Origin: Russula earlei | Taxonomy: Eukaryota; Basidiomycota; Agaricomycetes; Russulales; Russulaceae | Assembly: GCA_025769875.1 (NCBI GenBank) | Contig: JAGFNK010000065.1 | Coordinates: 62,001-126,000 of the forward strand | Direction: 5' to 3' | Length of the DNA stretch: 64,000 bases | Shown: one piece after another, positions 21,912 through 32,344 of the stretch | How positions within the stretch are numbered: the first letter of the stretch is position 1 | Layout: every line of letters begins with the position of its first letter | Position numbers and translations under genes: made by a program | Notes under the pieces: model-generated | What the model was told of the DNA's origin: nothing | The model's input: only the letters and a program-made list of their open reading frames with translations | Database searches by the model: none

Positions 21912-23225
21912 CACAGCTATTGCTGTGCTTCTCCTGTATATATAAACCCAGTACTTTGGGACCAAAGCCTTAAGCTTGGTCTCTTGTAGAATCCAGCCTA
22001 CTGTTGTCCAACATATTTGTCTGCAACTCAAAACCTTCACAACCCATCTCTCAAACACCCATACCAAATACTTTTGCTTCCCTTCTCAACCAACAACACT
22101 CCATCTACCTTCTCCTTATCCTCTTCCCTTTCCTTTCTTAAGAGTCTCTCTTCACTCTACTGAGAAGAGCTCTTCTCCTTCAAGCCTCTATCTACTCACT
22201 TTCTCTTTAGATTGCTTAGGGTAACAGAGTTCCTAAGCACATATAGCTTGTGGAAAACCCCTCTTGACTATCACATACAACTTACCCTAGCTTCTCAACA
22301 GACCAAATCATACTAGGAAGGGTCTATTGGCCATAACCTGTTCAGCATAAAACACTAGTGACTGCTGCAGGGAAGCTCTTAGAGCCACTTGAATCATCTT
22401 CATCTCTTCAAACAAACTTGTCTTCAGGCTTGAGAATTGACATGGCTAGTTATCATGACACCAGGACTGCTCTCACCTTCCAATGCATACCTGTGGTGTT
22501 TTCCTGTTTGTTTGTATGACATCCCTCTCATACTCTCCTCCCTCTGCTGAAATGCTCCAAGCTGCCTCCTTTCAAGATCATGGACTGCCCACTCCTGACA
22601 CCCCAACAAGAAAACCAGTTTCTCTACCATGTGGCCCCATTACTGCTGGCACCACACTCACTGGCACCACACTCAACACCCCTGAGCATGAAACATGACA
22701 GTACTTGGAATGTGTCTGGGCACATGTGTATGGTGCAGGTGCATTTTTTTTTACTTTGTACTCATTTTCTGCAAAAGGCAACTTTGCTACTGGCACCACA
22801 GTGGCTGCACCTGAGGGCCACAACCATTAGGCTTTCACTCAATGGGTGTGAAAATTTTGTGCAACCCAAAACTCCTGACATCCTAGTTCTGTCCCAAAGA
22901 GAGATTAGGTGGGAAGCATCCTTCTCACTCTCCCTCCCATGGTGCAATGTCACATTGTGTGTGGATGTTGATCTTGCATTTGCAGCTTTCTTTATTCTTT
23001 TCATCTCTCACACCACTGAGGTGGCCAACAAGAGCTGGCTGGACAAGGTACTCCACCTCTCCACTGCCATGCTGCACTGTGGCTTCTGCAGCATTGTTGG
23101 GAAGATGTGGAAGATGGAGGACATGGATGGGAGGCATGTGTGCAACCATGTCATCCACTCCTGCCTCTCTTGCTCTTCCCCTCCACCCCACCCCCACCCT
23201 CTGTGGACATTCATAATGCAAAGGT
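21912..23225. other. Unassigned repeat-rich sequence between LTR1 copies B and D
   Basis: Contains a TATATATAAACCC box near 21941 followed by a pyrimidine-rich stretch (22080-22210), which resembles a promoter and leader, perhaps of a degraded retroelement. No domain could be recognised in any frame. The last 100 bp (CCACCCCCACCCTCTGTGGA) recurs at about 25110-25135 on the far side of LTR1-D. Confidence 0.4.
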
Positions 23226-25000
23226 TGTCATGAACCATTTCCCAGAGAGGAGCCTTGAAGGACCCTTCTATATTAGAGGAAACCCAGCCTCCATGATGCC
23301 ACCCTGTTCACATGACCAAAAGGGGTGAGTAGAGGTGTGCACAATATTGCATGTGCATTGTTGTGTGATTGATTGTAGGCACAATCAACATACAGCAAGC
23401 CCTACTTAACAGCAACACTTCTAGCAATAAAGTGGATGATAATGAAGATACTATAGGCCCTAGAACACATTATTAGACTAACTCTAATAATTTTAGAACT
23501 GAACTATAAGGCAATGCTAAGGACCGTAATATGGGTATTAGGGTCAACTCTAAGGACCCTAATAGAACCATATAAGAGGCCTTATAAGCAACACTATTCC
23601 AACTGACAAATACCTCAAGTCCCCAAATGACCAGCCCTAAACTAACTAACAGTAAATGAATCAGATGCTTCACACATGCACTAAGCAGTGAACACATGGA
23701 AACTAAAAGCCCTTACTCATCATTAGGGGGCCTTCTTACTCAGCAGCTTACTGAGCATGACTGAGCATGCTCAGTAAGCATACTCCAATTTCTTACTCAT
23801 CCATCAATTGTGCTTGATAACAAGGTTATGACTTGTTCTCTATTTAGCAGTTCCCTTGTAGTATATAAGTGCTCAATAAAGTAATGGACAGTCTTCAGAC
23901 TGTCCATTTGATTTGTGGCACTTCTCACAGCCCATACCAGTTCCCCTCTGGTACTTGTCATGAGCCAGTTCCTGGAGAGAGCCCTTGAAGGACCCTTCCT
24001 TAATAGAGGAGACCCAGCCTCTATGGTGCCACCCTGTTCACATGGGCAAAAGGGGTGAGTAAAGGTGTCCACAATATTGCACACACATTGTTGCATTAGC
24101 AATTCTTGGCACAATTGACATACAGCAAGCCCCACTTAGTGGCAACCCTTTTAGCAATAAAGGACTATATTATAGCCTCTCTAAGGACCCCTTAGGATGA
24201 CTCTAAGTGCCCTACAACATGTTATTAGACTAACTCTAATAACTACAGAATGAACTACAAAGCGACACTAAGGACCTTAATATAAGTATTAGGGTCGACT
24301 TTAATAACCCTAATAGAACTATATAACGGGCCTTATTAGCAACCCTACTTCCTGAACCAAACTACAAGTCCTCAAATTACAGGCCCTAAACTAACAGTAA
24401 ATGAATCAGGTGCTTAGTATGTGTACCAAGGCAGTGAACACATGAACAGTAAAGGCTCTTACTCATCTGTAGGAGCCTTCCTACTCAGCAGCTTACTGAG
24501 CATGACTGAGCATGCTCAGTAAGCATACCCCAACTTCTTACTCATCCCTCAATTGTGCTTGATAACAAGGTTAAGACTTGTTCCCTATTTAGCAGTTCTC
24601 TTGTAGTATATAAGCACTCAATAAAGTAGCAGACTGTCCTCAGACTGTCCATTTGTTTATGGCACTCTCTATCCCTGGGATACTCCTTTAAGGACCATCC
24701 CCTTGTGACCATTCTAGCCTCTTCCCTGCATACCTGCTCAACTCTACCAGTAACCATACCTCTTTGGTACTTGGTACTGCTTTGGACTCTGCTTCTTGCC
24801 CATGCCGTCTTGGATGTCTATCAACTTGTCTTTAAACTTATCCCTCACTCTTGAACTGGATTGTTCAACAGTGAGTCTTGACAGTACTTGCTACTCATTT
24901 GGACCATGCTCTTCACCAACTTCATCCTCAAACTTACTTGACTCATCTCCAAGCTTTTGTCTCACTCTTGAACTGGATTGTTCAACAGTGAGTGCTGACA
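23226..25000 (+). mobile_element. Solo LTR, family LTR1, copy D, split by copy E
   Basis: Starts TGTCATGAACCATTTCCCAG and ends CAGTGAGTGCTGACA. Flanks are identical AAGGT duplications (23221-23225 and 25001-25005). Its body is interrupted at 23956 by LTR1-E and resumes at 24889 with TGCTACTCATTTGG. It belongs to the same long subtype as B and F. Confidence 0.93.
23956..24883 (+). mobile_element. Solo LTR, family LTR1, copy E (nested in copy D)
   Basis: 928 bp, TGTCATGAGCCAGTTCCTGG to GTGAGTCTTGACA, with identical GTACT duplications (23951-23955 and 24884-24888). It has the TATATAAGCACTCAATAAAG core and the CTTACTGAGCATG stem. Insertion order is therefore D first, E second. Confidence 0.94.
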
Positions 25001-25681
25001 AAGGTGGGTTTTGTTTGTCTCTACCCCACTCCTAACCACAATGTGACAGTCATGACCTCCACCACAACCATGGAATGGCACAAGTCCCATTCTGGCTCTT
25101 GCTCTTCCCCTCCCCCACCCCCACCCTCTCTGGACATTCATGATGTGAAGGTGGGTTTTGGCTGTGAATGGCAGTGACAGCACAACCAGGGCCAAAAAAC
25201 CTGGTGACCTTTTTCCTTTCTTTCCTTGCACTGCCCCATTCTCCCTGCTTCAAAATCTCTCAGCCTGCTCAAGTATGATGACTTTGTCAAGATCAATGCA
25301 CAAGCAAGCCACATCCCTGCCTCACCTGGATTGGATTCACATGTGCATTTGGTAGTGTTTGTTTTTGTGGTTACTGATTTTTACGTTGCTTTTCCTGGGT
25401 CCCTCTATTTCTTAATGTATGCTTAGCATGTTTAGCATGTCTTGTACATATGATTGGACTGCCTACTATCTGAATAAATGTATGTGCTTTATATGCTTCC
25501 AGAATACTTAAGATGCTTAAAGCTTTTTCCTGCTTACTGAACTTGAAATGCTTAAATGCTGGCATAGAGCTGCACCCAAGCCCAAGATAAGCCAAAAAAA
25601 TAAGCCCAGTAAGCAGCCTAAGCCCAAGGATAAGCCAGATAAGCAGCCCCACTAAGCAAATTCATGAGGAGACCTAGCTTA
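25001..25681. other. Unassigned sequence and AAGC/TTAGC-rich stretch
   Basis: No gene recognised. The distal part (25405-25681) is built of irregular repeats of AAGC, TAAGCC and TTAGC motifs, which continue at 26231-26330 on the other side of the MITE. The MITE thus inserted into this repetitive TTA-containing tract. Confidence 0.45.
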
Positions 25682-26227
25682 GGCCCCTTTTACCAACTGA
25701 GAATTCTTGAATCTTGAACTTGAACTTAGATTTCAGGATTTTCTGGGAGTGACAGGAGTGACAGGAGTGATGTAAGTGATATGATGTATATAATAAATTA
25801 ATATGCATTTTTTTCTGTTGTAATTTGCATATATGGGGTTATACATGATGTGTCAGCATCAAACTCAGAGTCGAGCAGTCTGACTCAAGCTCAACATCTG
25901 GGTGCTTGCAGCCCCATTTTCACCAGAGCTGCACATACAAAATTTGCACAAAGATGTGCACCCACACATTGGTGACACATATTCTGCCTCAATAACATGC
26001 TTGCAATACCCCACTTGGAAGGAGTGGAAGGAAGGGTTAGAAAAAATATTTTACATATCACATGTAAACCCAGCAAATCACACCGAAAAATAACTCATAT
26101 TTGAAATAGACTCATATTAGTTTATTATGTCATTTACATCACACCTGTCATTCCTGTCACTCCTGGAAAATCCTGAAATCCAAGTTCAAGTTCAAGATTC
26201 AAGAATTCTCAGTTGGTAAAAGGGGCC
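25682..26227. mobile_element. Non-autonomous Harbinger element (MITE)
   Basis: 546 bp with terminal repeats matching the two full Harbinger copies: GGCCCCTTTTACCAACTGAG at the left and the inverse at the right, including the GATTTCAGGATTTTCTGGGA subterminal part. TTA is duplicated on both sides (25679-25681 and 26228-26230). The internal 300 bp has no transposase sequence. It could be mobilised only by a Harbinger nuclease supplied elsewhere. Confidence 0.93.
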
Positions 26228-26422
26228 TTAGTGTGCTTAGCCTAAGCCTGTCAAGCCCAGCTTAGCAGTGCTTAGAAGCATCACTAAGCACTGTTGAGTG
26301 TCACTAAGCAAATCTTGGATTTTCCTGATGTGTTGGACCAGTAAGTGGACATCAACTGAGTGACTGGAGGTGAGAGAAAGAAAGGGAGAGAGCCAGTATC
26401 ACACACAGTTGTTTGGATTCAG

Positions 26423-26969
26423 TGTTAGGATTCTTGTGTCTCCTCATTCTCATCTGCTTACCTATGCTCTGCTAACTCATTTCTGTTTACTCATATGTGT
26501 GCTTACTCATCTGGCTTAGTGATTGCTTATTCATCTGCTTACTGATTGATCGGTAATGGCTTACTCATTACTTACTGATTGATGACAGATACTAGGAAAG
26601 AATGACTCATGTGTGAGTCATTCCTGACATTCTCAAATTGCGCTTTACGTATTTGGATACTACTGGCTCTCAGCTATGTGCACCCTAAGTTTCGTACAAA
26701 TCGGATCAGTAGTTGTGGAGATATCGTATAAATAGTCTGTGGTACTGAGAAGTTGAGCCTTACGCTCAACTTACTCTTTCTAACAAGAGACAACTATCTT
26801 GTCAAATCTCAATACAGTCTATTAAAGCACTCTAAGTGAAAGAGGCCCCTCTCTTCTCTTACATCTATTCTTCCTGAGATAATATCAAAGGAATCGAAGT
26901 CTAGTGCTTGAACTATATCAAGCAACTCTTTCACTAAGAGTCAGAGATAAGATCAATCTGATCTTAACA
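26423..26969 (+). mobile_element. Solo LTR, family LTR2, copy 1
   Basis: 547 bp from TGTTAGGATTC to GATCTTAACA, flanked by identical TTCAG duplications (26418-26422 and 26970-26974). It contains a promoter-like ATCGTATAAATAG near 26726 and ATTAAAGC near 26820. At 26602-26621 it carries two facing ATGACTCA half-sites. A second copy in inverse orientation lies at 60838-61369. Confidence 0.93.
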
Positions 26970-27694
26970 TTCAGGCAAAGGCAGACAGATGAGAGGGAAA
27001 ATATTCTTATTCCAAACTGTTTTACTACAGAGTAGCTAAGTCTTTTATGTACAGGAATGAAGAACAAGGGAAGGGAAGTGATGAAAGGGAATTTGAGGCT
27101 GGCTGAGGCTATCACTGACTGGGGGTGGTGTCACTGACAAATCTGTTCATGCATGAGACAAGCATGGTAAAGTTGAGTGAGATGACAAGTTCTCATGAAA
27201 GTCAAGGATCTTGGTGACAACACACCAGAGGCTAGTGTGTACCATGGAGTGAGGAAACACTTGATAAGTCTTCACATCTGGAAGACTTAGCAAGGTGGAA
27301 GTTTTCAGATGAAGAGCTTGAGGGCTCTGAGGCAGACAGGTCCTGAGGTGTAAACCAGTGAATTCACAGGAGAATAAGCCCATCAAAGCATAGGAAGAAG
27401 ACAAGAGAACATGAATCCTAACACTATCCCAGTTACTGGTCTGGTCTGAAGCACCAGTTCTGTGACAGAGGCAGTCAAGGTGGTGGTGAAGGACCTGCAT
27501 TCCAAACACATTGAGTGGGCTGTTGCATGCAGGCATGGTTGGTGGCAAAGGCTGCGCTGGACAAAGTGGCAAGGGCTTGGCAAGGCAGTCAAGATCTTGT
27601 AGTTGGGTGCAAGGTGGTAGTGTGGGCATGCAGTCAGTGGCAAAGGATGAAAGCAATGGCACATCACATCCATCACAGTTCTGCATGTGATTTC

Positions 27695-28638
27695 TGTCAG
27701 AACTCACTGTTGAACAATCCAGTTCAAGAGTGAGATAGGAGCTTGGAGATGAGTTGACTGAGTTTGAGGACAAAGTTGGCAAGGAGCACAGTCCACACAA
27801 GTAGCAAATACCAAAGAGGCACTGGTACTGGCTGTGAGAGATGATCATGGAAGAAGAGGGCCAGGATGTACTAGATAGGGTGGTCACAAAGGAGTACCCT
27901 CAATATTTAGAGTGCCACAAATCAAATGGACAGTCTGAAGACTGTCTGCTACTTTATTGAGCACTTATATACTACAAGGGGATTGCTAACTAGAGAACAA
28001 GCCATAACCTTGTTATCAACCACAATGGGAGATGTGTAAGACAAAAGAGAACACTTAGTGAGTATGCTCAGTCATGCTCAGTAAGTTGCTGAGTAAGAGT
28101 CCCTAGACAATGAGTAAGGGCCTCTAGTATCCATGTGTTCACTGCTTAGTGCACATGTAAAGCACCAGATTCATTTGCTGTTAGTTAGTTTAGGGCCAGT
28201 CTTTCTGAGACTTGGAGTATTTTGACGGTGAGGTGTCCATTATAAACCTCATTATAAGGTTCTATTAGGGCCCTTAGAGTTGACCCTAATACCCATATTA
28301 AGGTCCCTAGTGTTGTCTTATATAGTCCATTCTAAGGTTATTAGAGTTAGTCTAATGATATGTGCTAGGGTGCATAGTATCTTCATCAACAACTAATATA
28401 AGGACCTTAGGGTCATCCTAAAGGGTCCTTAGAAGGCATTTAATATTGTCCTTTACTGTCAGATAGGTTGCCACCAAGTAGGGCTTGCCATATGTTGATT
28501 GTGCCTAGAATCACTCATGCCACAATGCACGTGCAATATTGTGGACACCTCTACTCACCCCTTGGCACCATGGAGCCTAGGTTTCCTCTCATAGGGAAGG
28601 GTCCTTCAAGGACCCTCTCCAGAAACTGGTTCATGACA
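27695..28638 (-). mobile_element. Solo LTR, family LTR1, copy F
   Basis: Reverse-oriented LTR1: TGTCAGAACTCACTGTTGAA at the left and GAAACTGGTTCATGACA at the right. Flanks ATTTC (27690-27694) and ATTCC (28639-28643) differ by one transition and are taken as a decayed target duplication. The long minus-strand open frame at 27147-27887 runs out of this LTR and is not a gene. Confidence 0.9.
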
Positions 28639-28916
28639 ATTCCAACCAGCAAGTGATTCACCTTACACTGCCATCAGATCCATATCTAACCTATTTTGGA
28701 GCCATAAAAACTCTGATGTGGCATTGGTCAGCAGGTGTGACCAACTGCTATTTTTTTGATCTCAACAAACCACAATGGCATTCAGCAAAAAAATCTATTG
28801 GATATATTAAGATACAGTATAATAAGTGCTATGAGAATTTTTATGCTGATTGAGCTTGGATCAAGGGAGAGATCTCAAGTGTCCAAACAAGGGTACCCAT
28901 CTGAACTACATGGCAG

Positions 28917-29206
28917 GGTTAATAGTATCTTCTTTAGCCTTTGATGTGAGGTCTTTGGGGTCATCCTAAAGGTGACCTTAGGAGGCCTCTAGAGTTGTTC
29001 TTTTGCCATAGATAGTGTAACAGTTGATAGGTCTTGTTGTATGTCAATTGTGACCAGAATCAAATGTGCAACAATGTGTGTATGATATTGTGGACACCTC
29101 TACTCACCCCTTTTGCATGTTTGGACAGGGTGGGACCATAGGGACCAGGTTTCCTCCAATATGAAAGGGTCCTTCAAGGGCCCTCTCCAGGAAGTGGCTC
29201 ATGACA
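28917..29206 (-). mobile_element. Truncated LTR1 fragment, copy G
   Basis: Matches only the first about 290 bp of LTR1 in reverse orientation, ending ...CCCTCTCCAGGAAGTGGCTCATGACA at 29206. The rest of the LTR and any target duplication are missing, so it is a remnant left by deletion or recombination. Confidence 0.8.
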
Positions 29207-30129
29207 GGAACAAAGTGCTAGAAGCCTACATCATCCCACAACAGCAACCATGCCTACCAACATGCATCAGCAAAATTACAAGAAAATTTTTGACTTTTTT
29301 GACTTTTTAGCTTTATAGGGAGTATTTCTAAAGTTGAAAGTTTGTAAAGTAGTAAAGTGCTGTTCAAGCCTCCATAAAGCCAGAAAAGGTAGTAAAGTTT
29401 GTAAAGTCCGTCCCAAACCAACATTGGACAGAGGGCTCTTATCTTTAGCAGTAGCCCAATTAGATGTAAATTGGTTGATAGCCCTAAGGCTGGCTGATGT
29501 GACTTTCTGACTTTTGTAAACTTTAAAGAACTTATGCTGCTTTCTCAACTTTCTTGGCTATATAGTTGATATTTGGGTCACAACTTTCTAGAATTAGGGT
29601 CAGTCCAAGCAACCATTGACTTTTCAACTTTTTTGACTCTATAAAGACTTTATAAAGCTGAGAAATATATATATGTTTTTCCTGATGTGGGCATGTCCAA
29701 AATTCAATGTATCTGTTCTCAGAACAGAATATTTAGAAAATACATGTTATTCTGGTTTTGCTTAGAATTCAGCAAGATACATCAAGTTCTTTCTACCAAT
29801 CCTTTTTTCAAAAATTTCCAACACATTCACATTATCTGAAAACAACAATAAGAGATGCTATGAATTTAGATCAAAAACCTGGTCAAAACATATCACTCAT
29901 ACAACTTTTCATAACATAGATATCCATTGAAATGAGAAGATGGCAAGTCTCTCTATGCTGTTGGGAAGGAAAAGGATCAAAATTGTATGAAAGCTGTGCT
30001 GAACGGCTCGCCCTTCTTTTGTTTACAAAGGTGAGGTAAGTTTCCAGGGTCTTGGCCTCGACTGTTGGTCTCCGAGGTCCCTTCCATCGGCCAACTCAAC
30101 TTCACGTAGCCTGCTGCCCAACTAGCTCA
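29207..30129. other. Repeat border and upstream region of the ATP synthase delta gene
   Basis: 29280-29660 holds irregular direct repeats of TTTTTGACTTTTT and GTAAAGT-type motifs of unknown origin. 29700-29860 is the inverted relative of 8158-8310. From about 29990 the composition shifts to the GC-richer style of the gene island, marking the block border. The last 130 bp are the presumed promoter and leader of the next gene. Confidence 0.45.
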
Positions 30130-30823
30130 ATGTCTGCACTCCGTCTCGTCTCCTCCGTTGCTCGACGTGCCCCGGGTTCATTTGTCTTGGGCCGTCGCGG
30201 GTATGCCGAGGCGTCTGACAAAATAAAGCTTTCCCTCGTTCTTCCGCACCAGGTGCGTCTTGTCTTCCCCACGACACAAGCCCCCCAAGCGTTGCTGAGC
30301 TGTCCGTAAAACTCCGACGTTGTCGTAGGCGATCTTCACCTCCACAGACATCGTGCAGGTCAACTTATCAGCGGCCACTGGTGACATGGGTATTCTCGCA
30401 AACCATGTCCCGTCTATTGAACCGCTCCGGCCGGGCCTGTTAGAAGTAATCGAGAGTGCTGGCTCCTCGAAGAAATGGTTCGGTGAGATGCTGTCCCTCT
30501 TTACTTTTCCTATAGCTCCCCTCATCATCTAGATATGGCTCTTAGTATCAGGAGGTTTTGCAACCGTGCATCCCAATAACAAGTTAACCATTAATGCCAT
30601 CGAAGCCGCTCCACTGGAGGACTTCTCCCCTGAGGTATGTACATGACACACACTCTGCACAATGGCCAGAGTGAAGCTCGTTTCTTCGTTTCAGGCCGTT
30701 CGAGCAAACCTTCAAGAGGCTCAAAAGGTACTCAGCGGCAACGGCTCAGAGGAGGATAAGGCCGAGGCACGCATCGAAGCGGATGTATATGAGGCGTTGC
30801 AGCACGCATTGGGTACAAAATGA
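30130..30823 (+). CDS. ATP16: Mitochondrial F1Fo ATP synthase subunit delta
   Basis: This subunit (delta in fungi, epsilon in bacteria) is part of the central stalk that couples proton flow to ATP synthesis in the inner mitochondrial membrane. Exons 30130-30252, 30329-30482, 30546-30634 and 30695-30823 give 164 residues, the expected size. The N-terminus MSALRLVSSVARRAPGSFVL is a mitochondrial presequence. The mature part shows IKLSLVLPHQ, the beta-sandwich motif ATGDMGILANHVPSIEPLRP, then VSGGFATVHPNNKLTI. A C-terminal helical hairpin (AVRANLQEAQKVLSG, AEARIEADVYEALQHAL) completes it. All junctions are in phase with GT-AG introns of 60-76 nt. It is the first gene after the 22 kb repeat block. 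Confidence 0.96.
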
Positions 30824-31172
30824 TACATGGACGAACTCCTAGTTGTGTCTACATGTCCGTTCACTTCAATATAATTAGATGATCCACGTGCGACGTACAG
30901 CCATCTAGCCTCCCGTTCCTTTCCAGAAATTACTAGAAAGCAGCTGTTTTGAACTACATTGCATTGTCACTGGCCACACGCAGTCTTCGGGCAACTGCCA
31001 CTGTCACAAGATAAGTGCCTGGCCTGGAGCCGTCAATCGCTCCATGATCTGATGTGCGGTTATGAAGCGCGGGCGGGTAGACGTGAGAAGCGGAGACCCA
31101 TCTTTGCGTATTTTCTTGCGCAGCCCCCTCTTCCACCTGTCTACGATAACACCGGCTCGCACGATTCACAGT

Positions 31173-32100
31173 ATGGAGTCGAGCGCGGAACCCGCTCAGG
31201 CACCTCTACCGCGGTCTTACGACGACGGCTCAGTCTTACTGCTCGAGCCTCTGCACGATTCGTTCTTCGCGCGCGAGCTGGGGCAGCGGAGGTTCAGCAA
31301 AACGCAAGAACGTGAATGGGCTGCGAGAATCGCGCAGGATGTCCGGAAAAATGAGCGTGCCGTATGTGCGATTGCCGCTGCCCTCAGGCGCCTCATAGTA
31401 AACCTTCCCACTGACAACGCGGGCCAACCTTTTTACATATATCTCTCTCTTTCATCCCGCTGGCCACTCCGTCCTACCTAAGACTGACATAGTCAAACGC
31501 TGGCTCCCCGCGATCGCGTTGTCAAACAGACGAGAGTTTTGCAACTTCGTTCCGCCGCTGAACGACGAATCCTTCCAGCTCTTCGTCCGGTTTTTCTGGC
31601 TCGTCAAGGCGGGGGAACGACCCAGGGCGAACCAGCTGCTCGCCGACGGGCGTCGCAAGTGGGGCCTCGAGTCGCGGTTCCACGAATCGATCGCCAATCG
31701 ATTTCTGGAATCTGGGGGCGATTATGCGCTTTCGAACCCTTCCGTGTCGTACTATATCCGTTATCCGAGAGCTCCCACTTTCAAGGGAAAGGCGGCGCCA
31801 GTGAGTGTGATCTCGAACCTATGACGTCCGTGGCTGGAGACCCAAGGCAGTCAATTGATCTTGCTTTAACTGATTACTATCAAGGCAAAGGCACGCAAAA
31901 TCTCCAAAATAGTAGGACACAAGCGCAGTATCGATAAACGTTTCTCATCCACAAGCTCCAAACGCCTGGCGGTCGCGCAACCCGGATCTAAGGAGAAACG
32001 CAGATTGAGTGCGAAGGCGCGACTAACTCTCCAGGGAAAGAATGCTGCTCCCGGCCAAGTTAAAAGAGTCCGAATGAATAAGGGCAAGTGTCATTGCTGA
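31173..32100 (+). CDS. Unknown protein with basic C-terminus
   Basis: Exons 31173-31361, 31483-31800 and 31885-32100 join in phase 0 and give 240 residues. The start MESSAEPAQAPLPRSYDDG is the first ATG of the open exon. The middle has a helical, aromatic block (FVPPLNDESFQLFVRFFWLV, then SRFHESIANRFLESGGDY and SVSYYIRYPRAPTF). The last 70 residues are strongly basic and Ser/Lys-rich, suggesting a nuclear or nucleic-acid-binding protein. No family was recognised. The stop is only about 60 bp before an open reading frame that leads into the dioxygenase gene at 32345, so the two could be one longer gene if the last exon is spliced differently (a possible donor at about 32088). Confidence 0.6.
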
Positions 32101-32344
32101 GTGTGCGAAGGAGCCTCCGAATCCTGACCTTCGAGGTCCTCTCCTCTTCTTATGGTAATGTAGGTGTGGATGTGACTGGCTTGGAAGCAGGGACATCGGA
32201 CTTGGCCGGGATACCCCAAGATGGTCGTGGAATGGTGAGAAGTTTGACCTTTCTCTTATTGTATTATCAAAGCTTGGACACGACCACACCCAGCCCCCTT
32301 TCCCCGTCGTTTCGGATTGCTCTCTGGTTCCAGGAAACGGCATA

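Noticed and set aside
27147..27887. 246-codon minus-strand open frame
   Set aside because: Its first third is LTR1-F sequence read through the LTR end (LTLELDCSTVSS comes from the LTR terminus), and the rest has no domain or codon bias; an accidental frame.
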